Of a stretch of 64,000 nucleotides of DNA, positions 19,501 through 26,631 are shown in pieces. A model generated the notes under the pieces. The model was given only the letters and a program-made list of their open reading frames with translations. It was not told the DNA's origin and ran no database searches. Source of the DNA: Candidatus Binatia bacterium (GTDB lineage Bacteria > Desulfobacterota > Binatia > HRBIN30); contig CALAMI010000007.1 in assembly GCA_937925685.1 (NCBI GenBank), forward strand, positions 310,001 through 374,000, written 5' to 3'. Made by a program: the position numbers and the translations under genes. How positions within the stretch are numbered: the stretch's first letter is position 1; every line of letters begins with the position of its first letter.

Positions 19501-19756
19501 CTTTGCGGACGATGACGAAGCTTCCTCCGGGCTGGATATCGAAGTCAATGCGGAGAGCTTTACCGAGCACGCCTTCATCGATCGAGAGTTCCACGTGAGC
19601 GTTCTGCGAAGCGTGTGTCGTCCAACCCTCGAGCGACTCGAAACTTTCCACCGTTGTCTGTCCCCAGGCTGCCCCAGCGAAAACCAGCCACCCGAACCAC
19701 GCCACCGTTTGCCCCCACACCCACCAAAGCCAGACTCGTTGCGCGCGACACCACAC
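16547..19756 (-). CDS. Secreted F5/8-type and six-hairpin glycosidase-like protein
   Basis: About 1069 residues if the GTG at 19756 is the start. A signal peptide (VWLWWVWGQTVAWFGWLVFAGAAWG) precedes a beta-sandwich of carbohydrate-binding style (about 38-190, WLRGDGPPNDLQFKLVD), then an F5/8 (discoidin) domain at about 196-326 (EAVIDTDPQTAWRSG, WVRIEMERS). The C-terminal region, about 640-1000, is an (alpha/alpha)6 barrel with RSWIRDGVTMATALLQLG and SYWDDFWALRGL. Such proteins act on extracellular glycans. The frame stays open to 20062, but that extension has no signal-like start and approaches the divergent acyltransferase gene. The GTG has no clear Shine-Dalgarno site, so the start is weak. 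It is co-transcribed with the GH94 gene. Confidence 0.75.
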   Translation of the reverse strand: MWCRAQRVWLWWVWGQTVAWFGWLVFAGAAWGQTTVESFESLEGWTTHASQNAHVELSIDEGVLGKALRIDFDIQPGGSFVIVRKAARIKLPKNYAFKVWLRGDGPPNDLQFKLVDPSGRNVWWYRQRPCHFPAEWRQLTIRDVRVEFAWGDLPTTQPSEVGFIEFAIAAGAGGRGSLWLDELTWEPRRAAKGRVPRPRVEASTSLPDAPPEAVIDTDPQTAWRSGVLAPRQWLQIDFQTLQEYGAIVIDWDPIDYAVVYRVLASADGERWWALFTSEHGNGGRDYIPTGEAESRWVRIEMERSSRGQGYAIRSLAVKPYELAASPNAFFAALASEAPPGLYPRYFVPEQVYWTTVAPPSGGRQALLSNDGAIEPLAGGYSLEPFVYRNGRLFTWRQVQTAPNTYGAAVPIPRVDWEHEWFRLQVEMFAGGSDAARAFFARYELQNRSPEPAGFSLFLVIRPFQVLPPWQNLNLVGGVTSVRELAFDSRTIWVDRKPAIIVQTPGARFGAAYFDEGMVMDFLVRGVLPPRVQVADPLGYASGALEYNLTLGPNEKVAVYLAFPWDAADVGPLQLTTDGAETFYQQQRERARQSWESTLGRVEFELPEEAREIDATLRSAMAHILMNQRGPALQPGPRTYARSWIRDGVTMATALLQLGATAEARAFARWFAQYQFPDGRIPCCVDWRGADPVPEHDSNGQFLFLVAEYYRFTRDVGLVAELWPQVQAAVEWIERARAQRMTEEYRREDKRPFYGLLPESISHEGYAARPVHSYWDDFWALRGLDDAARLAAVMGELETAARWALLRDDFRSTLKASLLAVAGRHGLDYLPASVELADFDPNSTAIALYPVDVVSALPSEMVERTFERYWAIFQARLAGVEPWDSYTPYELRNVPAFVRLGRRAQALEVLNALMRDRRPLLWRQWPEIVWRDVLWPRFIGDMPHAWISALFIEAVRHLFVYERTADAALVVGAGLPPAWIQAGVGFRRLPTHYGILHFRARVAESSTWRIHLSGDLQMPPGKVVLQLPFPSPPREVRVNGQTTTDFDGHEVRVAEIPAEVELSFAPEQRL

Positions 19757-20025
19757 GCCGTCCGTACTTACGCGATTCTCGCGGCTGACTCCACCGCAAA
19801 CGGAGTGCAGTCCACTCGCCACCACCGTCTTACCGCTAACCGAGTGCGCAGCCCTTTGGAGTGCGGCGGCCATGTGACCGCATGCGGGCGGTAGAACCAC
19901 AAACCGAGTGCAGCCCACACCACCAGCCGATCGCATCGCTGACGCAATGGGCGCGAAAGCATGGCTTTGGCACTCCATAGTCGACTTTCGCGAGCAAGAT
20001 TTGGATGTTACCCCTTGCAGCAAAT

Positions 20026-21561
20026 ATGGAAGGCAGCCGGACGCAACGCCGTCGCGACCCACTGCTGGACGTTTGGCGGGGCTTGGCCCTTGTCGACATG
20101 GCGTGGGTGCACCTGGCCCTGTACCCTATCGGCATGCCCGATGCAGTTGCGCAATGGATCGGGCAACACACACGCTTTGCCGCTGGTACGTTCGTGTTGG
20201 TGTCGGGCATTGCAGTGGCGCGCGCGTTCGGCTCCTCGCTGCTCGAGCGCTCACCTGCGGGAGTCGAGGCACGGTGGCGACTTATGCGACGAGCAGCGCT
20301 GTTGTTCCTCCTCGACCGGATTGTGGGCGTGCTCTTTGTCTTGCTGGAAAGTTTCCGCCTCTCCGCACCCGAGCTAACAGCACGTCTACCTTTGATTTGG
20401 GATCTGTTGCTGTTTCGTCTCCCTGGTGTCACGGGCGGACTTCTCTTCCTGTACAGCTTACTCTTGCTGGCGACTCCCGCGATGGAATTCGTCAGGCAGC
20501 GCTGGGGTGGCCTAGTTCTCGTCGGGCTCAGCGCAGCGGTTTATACGCTCGGCTATAGCCTGAGCTCGGGGAGCAGTAATGCCCAGTGGCCTTTCCCGTT
20601 TGCTTGCTGGCAGCCATTGTTCGTGCTCGGCTATCTCGGCCCGCCGTGGTTTGCACGTATCAGTGCGGGCCAGGCTCCTTGGCGGTGGTTTGCAGCCATC
20701 GGGGCGGCCTTCGCAGTGGTCTTTCTCCTGCGCAACGGTTGGGCCATCGGCTTCCCCGCTGAGATCACGGCACGTTCCTGGTTCGTCAAGGTACCGTTGT
20801 CGCCAGCGGAACTCGCTTGGTACGTGCTGGCGTCGCTCGTGGTGATAACGCTGAGCTCCGCGAGCTGGCACCACTTCCATAGCACTCGTCCGCTCTGGGG
20901 CCTTTTCGAGCGGCTCGGTCGCAAGAGCTTGGTGGTGTATGTGGCGCATTTGCTCCTAGAAGTGCCGTTGCTCGAAACCCTCACACTGCTCGATCCCGCG
21001 CCGCTGGTGCGAACGGCGGCGTTGCTGTGGATGGCAGGTGCTTTATTCGTCGTTGCGGTCGGCGCCGAAGCACTCGACCGCTTGCTGGAACACCACCCGT
21101 GGCTGTTGCCCCGCGAGGTCACGTTCACGGTGAGGATCCCACGGGGCCTGGCGGTAGGGGCGGCCGTCGCAGCAGGGGCGGTTAGCCTCGTGGTTGCGAC
21201 CCAGCGCCTTCTCGGACCTGGGATTGCTGCGTCTCCCCGCGAATTTGTCGCGGACGAATACGAACATCCCGGAGGTTCCGGAGACGCAATCATTGTTGTG
21301 GACGAACCACTGGAAGGTGAGACAACGATCGAAGATGCTGCGTTGGAAGATCAGCCTTCCCCAGAGCCACCACTTCCCGCGCCGTTCACGGAGTCATCTC
21401 TGGACCAGCCGCTCCCCCTTCCGCCCGAACTTCTCCCCATGGAAGAAGTCGGGGCGGAACTGCGTGTCCGCCCGGGAGCGGTACCCACACGGCACCATTC
21501 AGGTTACGATCCGCCGTGGCAGTTGGTCGTCGAAATCGTCGTAACGACAGCTGTAACCTAG
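20026..21561 (+). CDS. DUF1624/YeiB-like membrane acyltransferase family protein
   Basis: A 511-residue polytopic membrane protein. The N-terminal RDPLLDVWRGLALVDMAWVH matches the RxxxlDvlRGlai opening of the heparan-alpha-glucosaminide N-acetyltransferase/DUF1624 group. About ten hydrophobic helices follow to residue 410. It probably moves an acyl group onto an extracellular sugar or polymer. Residues about 415-510 form a Pro- and Glu-rich tail (QPSPEPPLPAPF, LPLPPELLPMEE) unlike the rest of the family and likely disordered. The ATG at 20026 begins the conserved region. The 3' end overlaps the convergent gene at 21499 by 63 bases. Confidence 0.7.
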   Translation: MEGSRTQRRRDPLLDVWRGLALVDMAWVHLALYPIGMPDAVAQWIGQHTRFAAGTFVLVSGIAVARAFGSSLLERSPAGVEARWRLMRRAALLFLLDRIVGVLFVLLESFRLSAPELTARLPLIWDLLLFRLPGVTGGLLFLYSLLLLATPAMEFVRQRWGGLVLVGLSAAVYTLGYSLSSGSSNAQWPFPFACWQPLFVLGYLGPPWFARISAGQAPWRWFAAIGAAFAVVFLLRNGWAIGFPAEITARSWFVKVPLSPAELAWYVLASLVVITLSSASWHHFHSTRPLWGLFERLGRKSLVVYVAHLLLEVPLLETLTLLDPAPLVRTAALLWMAGALFVVAVGAEALDRLLEHHPWLLPREVTFTVRIPRGLAVGAAVAAGAVSLVVATQRLLGPGIAASPREFVADEYEHPGGSGDAIIVVDEPLEGETTIEDAALEDQPSPEPPLPAPFTESSLDQPLPLPPELLPMEEVGAELRVRPGAVPTRHHSGYDPPWQLVVEIVVTTAVT

Positions 21562-22296
21562 CCGCAGTCTACGTTGCAAATGGCACGCAAGTTCAGGGTG
21601 CTCGCGCGCGATGGCAGCAAGGGCCCGGTGCACCGCCTTGGCCACGGCCACCCGCGCTCGTTCCGCGTTGGCCACCACGTTCTTCTCTTTTCCAAACAGA
21701 CACTCGGCAAAGAGCCGCCTACGTTCGCGCAGCACACGAGCCCGCTCGAAATCGTTGTTGCCTTCAGCTTCCAAAAGCTCGCTTTCCAAGCTAGCCATGA
21801 CCTCCTCTGCTTCCACGGAGGCGTACAATAAACCTCGCCGCGTCCCAGTGTTGTTGCCGGTGTACACCACCGGCCCCTCGACCGCACCACCGACCAGGTG
21901 AAGCACCGGTATGGCCCGACCTGGACTCGAGAGCAACGCGTGGATGTATCCAAACCCGACTCGATGCTTCAGTTGGATGCTCCTTCCGCGCCACTGAATC
22001 TTCCAGTACTCTCCCTGGCGGCAGAACACCAAGCTTTCCGACTCGCCTTCGCTCGCTTCGCAAAGGCCGATCCCTGGCCGCGACATCCTTTCCCCTCGCT
22101 CGATCGCGTCCGCCCACTCCAGGAGCAGCGCTGCCTGACGCCGCAGCTTGGTCGCCAAGTCGGCTAGCTGCTTCCCCGAAGCATCTGGCACAACCACTTT
22201 CATCCCACTGGCTTGTCGCGGCCGCACCGCCGAGGCACTCTTCCGCGAAATTCTCTGCGCTTGGCGTTCTTGACAGGCTCCATTCGATGCGCTCAT
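21499..22296 (-). CDS. Stand-alone regulator-associated C-terminal domain protein
   Basis: A 265-residue protein. LVFCRQGEYWKIQWRGR, followed by a FGYIHALLSSPGRAIPVLHL segment, matches the winged-helix-like unit found near the C-terminus of large ATPase-type regulators and adenylate/guanylate cyclases. Residues about 170-260 match the tail that follows it: a coiled segment (NDFERARVLRERRRLFA), then ERARVAVAKAVHRALAAI and EHPELACHLQRRLRLGYSCRY. In known proteins this unit sits behind an AAA/NACHT-like or cyclase part; here it is alone, behind about 100 residues with a KLRRQAALLLEWADAIE helix. The function is unknown. GAGG upstream supports the start. It lies 7 bases downstream of the propeller gene, so they are probably co-transcribed. 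Confidence 0.6.
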   Translation of the reverse strand: MSASNGACQERQAQRISRKSASAVRPRQASGMKVVVPDASGKQLADLATKLRRQAALLLEWADAIERGERMSRPGIGLCEASEGESESLVFCRQGEYWKIQWRGRSIQLKHRVGFGYIHALLSSPGRAIPVLHLVGGAVEGPVVYTGNNTGTRRGLLYASVEAEEVMASLESELLEAEGNNDFERARVLRERRRLFAECLFGKEKNVVANAERARVAVAKAVHRALAAIAREHPELACHLQRRLRLGYSCRYDDFDDQLPRRIVT

Positions 22297-22303
22297 CGTT
22301 GCC

Positions 22304-23629
22304 TCACCCGGGGCAGCCGTGCAGGAGGTTACCGACCGACTTCACGACTTCGTCGACACTGGCTTGCCGGTCCCCGCTCGAGTCGGCAGCCAGGCAACGG
22401 TCTGGCGGGAGAAGTTCCAAAACAATGTTGACCGCGCGGATCACTTCGTCCACCGTCACCGTGCCGTTCGCATCGCAATCCCCGACGCAAGGTATTCCCG
22501 CTCGGCAACCACCGCGCACGATCTCCGGCGGGGCAAAGGCCGCAGTCGATTCCGTTCTCCCGAGTTCGGCCGCCAAATCGGAACTCCACACCACCAGCGC
22601 CCCCCGCATCGAGGCCACGACCCAGTTGCGCTCCGGACTTACTCTCAACCACCCGACGCACCGCTCCGTAAGCTTTGTCGCCAATGTTTCCAAGGCAGGC
22701 AACGACACTAGCGAAACTCCACACCCGTTCGCTCCTTCGTTGCGCACATACACGGCGAGCGCGTCCGCGCGATCCAACAGCGCCAGCGGCTGTCCGCCGA
22801 GTTCCAGCGACGCGGTATGCTGCCCACGGGCGCCGTCCACAACCTCGAGTCGTGACTGCCCCGCACGCACAAGGTACACCTGATCGAGCCCGTCGACACC
22901 AACGATCCGATAGTGATAGTCCAACTCGGGGCGCTCGGCTCGGGGCAATTCTGCCGCGCCCAGCGTCTGCGCGGACTCCAGGTCGATCACCGCGAGCCAT
23001 TGCGAGGAACCGACCGAATCCCCATTCTCCCAATCCGCAGAATACGTTGCGTATACCCGGTCGCCACGAGGCGAACTCGCTAACGAAGCTACAAAGCCCG
23101 GGACGGGAATCGTGTGGCGTATCGTCCCCGTAGACACGTCGTAAACCACTATAAGTGGCTCCGCATCGCTAGCCACCAGTACCTGACCACCACCCGCCAA
23201 CACTAATTCGAAGGCACGAAAGGGTAACCGGCCGCTCGGCCGTACGGCGGCGGCATCGACCACCACCACGGAAAGCGGATCCTCAGGCTCCCCCATCAGC
23301 GGCCACATACCGAACTGGCGAACAGGCCGGTAAATGCGAGAGACCGGACACCACAGCCACCGCCCATCTTCGGGCCCAACGCAGCTTCGAGCGCTGAAAT
23401 CCCACGCTGGCACCACCGGGATTCGGTAGCGAAACCGTGCCTCCGGCAAGTCGATCGCACTCAGAGTACCGCCCGGCCCGTCAGGCACATAACCGCAAAA
23501 TTCAGCCTCTGCCACCGCCGATGCATTCCATGCGACGAAGAGAAACATTGCGCACGCGGACAAGTATGTCGCCAAACGCACAACCTGCGCTTGAACCTTC
23601 GTGCCCAACAGCGAGCTTGACCGGGCCAT
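22304..23629 (-). CDS. Secreted beta-propeller protein with dockerin-like C-terminus
   Basis: About 441 residues from ATG 23629. A hydrophobic N-terminal segment (ATYLSACAMFLFVAWNASAVA) precedes a mature part with repeated strands such as VLVASDAEPLIVVYDVSTG and DRVYATYSADW, typical of YVTN/Lactonase-like seven-bladed propellers. The last 60 residues contain two EF-hand-like repeats, GDCDANGTVTVDEVIRAVN and DSSGDRQASVDEVVKSV, ending in CPG: a dockerin-like or type-I EF-hand pair expected to bind calcium. An upstream TTG at 23689 is possible but has no ribosome site. It is the second gene of a minus-strand group of secreted proteins and shares its C-terminal module with the subtilase. Confidence 0.65.
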   Translation of the reverse strand: MARSSSLLGTKVQAQVVRLATYLSACAMFLFVAWNASAVAEAEFCGYVPDGPGGTLSAIDLPEARFRYRIPVVPAWDFSARSCVGPEDGRWLWCPVSRIYRPVRQFGMWPLMGEPEDPLSVVVVDAAAVRPSGRLPFRAFELVLAGGGQVLVASDAEPLIVVYDVSTGTIRHTIPVPGFVASLASSPRGDRVYATYSADWENGDSVGSSQWLAVIDLESAQTLGAAELPRAERPELDYHYRIVGVDGLDQVYLVRAGQSRLEVVDGARGQHTASLELGGQPLALLDRADALAVYVRNEGANGCGVSLVSLPALETLATKLTERCVGWLRVSPERNWVVASMRGALVVWSSDLAAELGRTESTAAFAPPEIVRGGCRAGIPCVGDCDANGTVTVDEVIRAVNIVLELLPPDRCLAADSSGDRQASVDEVVKSVGNLLHGCPG

Positions 23630-23725
23630 TGCGCTGCTCGCGATTTCAGTCCGTGGGAGCGAATAAGTCAAGCATCGTTTGGCACCCAAGGCTCATCCAC
23701 CTCGTGGCAACGATGCCGAAAGGGC

Positions 23726-24442
23726 TCACGTAACCCCACTAGCACCTACAGCGCAGCCCGTGAGAGCGATGTTGGTGCCGGTCAGGAGCTCATCGGTGGT
23801 AACTACGCCATCCCCAGTAGCATCGAACGAGGGGCAGGCGGTAAGGGGCAGTGTACCGAGGGCAATAGCCACGCCTGCTTCTAGTTCCTCAGTGAGCACG
23901 CTCCAGTCGCCATTGCAATCACCGACCGAGTTCGGCCTGGTCAGGGTGGCAGCATCCAGGTTCAACCGTGGGAAGCGGAGGCCGTTGCGGTGGTCGGTAA
24001 TCGCGTCACCGGTCTTCACCATCCTGGCGATTGTACAGTCAGCGGAATCGAGCCGGAACCTACCTTGGGTGCGCAGCGCCGCAACCGCTCCAGAAACGTG
24101 TGGAGCGGCTTGCGACGTACCCGCGAACGAGAGTCCGGCGAAGTTGACGAATGCGCCTGGGCCGAGGAAGGTGAGAAAAAACGCGCTGTTGGAAAAACAT
24201 ACCACCTGGTCTCGAGCGGGGTTTCCATCTTCACAGGCCCTCCACCGAAAAGTACGCGAGAAGTCTCGGTCATACACCGCACCGACGCGAACCACCCGCG
24301 GAATGCATGCCGGGTCGTTAACGCTGTCTGTCCAGCCATCGTTACCCGATGCGGCAACAACAATGCGCCCTCGCCGACGCAAGTCTCGAATTGCCGACGC
24401 TAGATTCGAAGCCGGACACGGCTCACGAGCCTGCCCCCCCAA
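23726..24442 (-). CDS. Subtilase (S8), C-terminal part after frame break
   Basis: The downstream piece of a split subtilisin-like protease. VVAASGNDG carries the oxyanion-hole Asn and FAGTSQAAPHVSG the catalytic Ser. The final 70 residues form a dockerin-like double EF-hand (GDCNGDWSVLTEELEAGV and DATGDGVVTTDELLTG). It begins in the G7 tract where the N-terminal piece ends, and reading one base fewer there joins both pieces into one normal subtilase. As sequenced it would not be made on its own unless ribosomes or polymerase slip at the tract. It is the same gene as the feature at 24423-25562. Confidence 0.75.
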   Translation of the reverse strand: MGGQAREPCPASNLASAIRDLRRRGRIVVAASGNDGWTDSVNDPACIPRVVRVGAVYDRDFSRTFRWRACEDGNPARDQVVCFSNSAFFLTFLGPGAFVNFAGLSFAGTSQAAPHVSGAVAALRTQGRFRLDSADCTIARMVKTGDAITDHRNGLRFPRLNLDAATLTRPNSVGDCNGDWSVLTEELEAGVAIALGTLPLTACPSFDATGDGVVTTDELLTGTNIALTGCAVGASGVT

Positions 24443-25562
24443 GGCTCAAGTTCACGGCGACGATATTGTACCGTCGCCAATTGTCCCGGACCCACTGCAA
24501 GCCGCTAATGATATCCGGGTCGTCCGCACCCGCCTGTTTAAACACATCCACCGCGACAATGCCCGAAGCTGGCGCTACGGTCGAGGAAATTCCGGCCACG
24601 TTAGTCCCATGCTCCGGGCCCTCCTCTTCGCCTTCCCGATCTCGGGCAGCATCGAAGGTAGCGACGATGGCGCAACCGGGTGCACCCACGCCGTTGGCGC
24701 AACCGTCCCCGAAGGCAAGCGGTCCACCGGGATAGGCGAGACGAAGGTGGTCCACCCAGCTATCGAGAATCGCTACGCTCGCGCCCGTGCCGTCGAAACC
24801 GCGGCCCAAGGCTGCCGGCTGGCCGATGAGCGGGAGACTTTCAGCGAGGGTAGGCGAGTAGATCTGTGGATCGTGAACCGCGGTGACCTCAGGTAAAGAC
24901 AACAGGTTCATCAAGGATGTCCCGTCGCCCAGGTACAGGCGCAGCTGGGGAAAGCCGCGAGGTTTGGAGAGAACGATAGCACTGGAAGCGGTCAGTCTTT
25001 GTACTACGGCATCCTGCAAGCGCCTCACCGCCGTGTCGTAAGCAGCTTCAGCCTCTTCACTATCCCACTCGTAGCGAACGAGGTCCCGCACGCGCTGGCG
25101 CGCCTGCCGCACAGCGGCATAGTCGTCGAGGGTAACCAGGACCACCGCTGGCAGCCCGCGGGCGAGTCGTGCAGTTGCGTGCGGTGGGGGCGTTTTCTCT
25201 CGCTTCGCTCGAATCGACTCAAGCTTCCAGGAAAGGGCAGTCCCATCGACCAGGGTCAGTTCGCCTCTCACACCCTCGGCTCCGAAGGCACCCCGCAATT
25301 TACCCAAGCGAGCAATGGTTCCCGTTCGAAAAAGGGAGCCCTGTTGGATCACTCCTCGAGACCAAGTTGCCAACAAATTGGCCTCCGCCAGGGATGGAAG
25401 ACCCGCGAAACTCACGCGCCCGCTGATGGCCCCGTTGCCGTCGATTCCCACCACTGCGTGCCACCTTCCTTGCTTTTCCGCAGTGGACCAGGACCCCTCG
25501 GCGACGAACTCGAGCGGTTGCGCAAAGGCCCGGGCAACCATGCACGAAAGCATCATCGCCAT
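24423..25562 (-). CDS. Subtilase (S8), N-terminal part before frame break
   Basis: The upstream piece of the split protease. A signal peptide (MAMMLSCMVARAFA) is followed by a beta-rich domain, then a prodomain (LVTLDDYAAVRQARQRVRD onward, like inhibitor I9). The catalytic domain begins with Asp in VAILDSWVD and His in PEHGTNVAG, continues through NLSLGG and stops four codons later at the G7 tract (24434-24440). The frame is also open upstream to 25898 and merges with the end of the cohesin-like gene without a stop, so the ATG at 25562 is chosen by its signal peptide only; no Shine-Dalgarno site is visible. Product expected in periplasm or medium. Confidence 0.7.
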   Translation of the reverse strand: MAMMLSCMVARAFAQPLEFVAEGSWSTAEKQGRWHAVVGIDGNGAISGRVSFAGLPSLAEANLLATWSRGVIQQGSLFRTGTIARLGKLRGAFGAEGVRGELTLVDGTALSWKLESIRAKREKTPPPHATARLARGLPAVVLVTLDDYAAVRQARQRVRDLVRYEWDSEEAEAAYDTAVRRLQDAVVQRLTASSAIVLSKPRGFPQLRLYLGDGTSLMNLLSLPEVTAVHDPQIYSPTLAESLPLIGQPAALGRGFDGTGASVAILDSWVDHLRLAYPGGPLAFGDGCANGVGAPGCAIVATFDAARDREGEEEGPEHGTNVAGISSTVAPASGIVAVDVFKQAGADDPDIISGLQWVRDNWRRYNIVAVNLSLGGAGS

Positions 25563-25610
25563 CGTCCAAGCAGGCGCACACGACCCGAACAGACGGCAAC
25601 ATCGAAGTAG

Positions 25611-26270
25611 CTTCTCCCTCCCCCGTCTGAAAAAAGCCAAGCTCAGAAGAGCTCCTACCACGAAAGCCGGCCACCGGGCTCCACCATTGCCACTGCCACC
25701 CGGAACCACTGCGCAACCTCCTCCGCCTGCTGGAGGTGGTAAAACCTCTACGGCACCGTTCGCACCCGAAGCCACGAGCGAAATCCCGCCACGGGCTGCA
25801 GCGTCGGCATCACGGAGTTCCACCGGATAGCTGCCCGCGGCGGCGTCAGCTGCGATCGCGACCTTACATCGAAATAGCTCGCCTGCGGGCAGATCGGGTT
25901 AAGTGCCTGAAACATCGACAGCAAGGATGCGGAGCGAGTCGCATTCATCTTCCTCGTAGATACAACCCACGGGCCAGAACACAAACGCAGCTGGCGTGCC
26001 TACATTTGCGGTGACGCGACAGTCGGGCTTGCCATCCGACCGCGCCGCGATCTTGACGCTGCGAGGATCGGAGAAAAACAGCGTCGCACCCGCTGAGGAA
26101 GGAGCCGTACCGGTGACGCGAACGGCCACCGGTAGCTCCACGATCCAGCCCGGGTACCCGCTCGTCTCGCCCGCATCGATCCACACCTGTGCTGCGCTCG
26201 GAGCAACAAGAGTGACCAGAAGAAGTCCCACCCGCATTACAGCAAACGGCCGTCGCACCCGTTGGATCAT
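25611..26270 (-). pseudogene. Cohesin-like surface protein gene with in-frame stop
   Basis: ATG 26270 follows GGGAGGCGTCTC and encodes a signal peptide (VMRVGLLLVTLVAPSAAQ). Residues after it (GYPGWIVELPVAVRV, ATLFFSDPRSVKIAAR, AFVFWPVGC, LRILAVDVSG) match a cohesin-like beta-sandwich. A TAA at 25899-25901 interrupts it. The same frame then resumes the expected fold (LPAGELFRCKVAIAADAAAG) and ends with a Gly-Cys stretch (PPPAGGGGC), a TM helix (WPAFVVGALLSLAFF) and RRGREK, a C-terminal surface-sorting tail of MYXO-CTERM style. Either the gene is disrupted or the stop is a sequencing error or is read through. There is no stop after the tail: the frame runs on into the subtilase. Confidence 0.6.
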
Positions 26271-26631
26271 GAGACGCCTCCCTGATAAATCTCGCACTTA
26301 ATAGTGTGACTTCTCTCGGAACAAGTCGGACACCGCGTGTCCCCACCACAAACCTCGCAGGTATCGCCGCAGTCTGCGGGTGCACCCTAAACCCAAGCAG
26401 CGCTTCACGAAGCCTTGGCACTTGTTTCCCTCTCGAGGTGCCCGCCTTCTGCGTCCGCGACAGGGCCACGGGAATCGCCAACGGCGCCGGGCCCATGCTC
26501 CGCGCCCGACTCGGCCAGGTTCGCACAGTGGCTCCCCCCTGTAGCACCATTGGGCCTCGCAGCGGCCCAGCGAAGGAGAATACCAGCAGCGGCGTTGCTC
26601 CAGACCTGCCCTACGGGCTAGCTTGAGGAGC
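26271..26631. other. Divergent intergenic region, 361 bp
   Basis: It separates the minus-strand cohesin-like gene from the plus-strand HD hydrolase, so it must hold promoters for both. No convincing promoter pair, operator or RNA structure could be assigned by eye. A GAGGAG ribosome site lies immediately before the HD gene. Confidence 0.5.
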
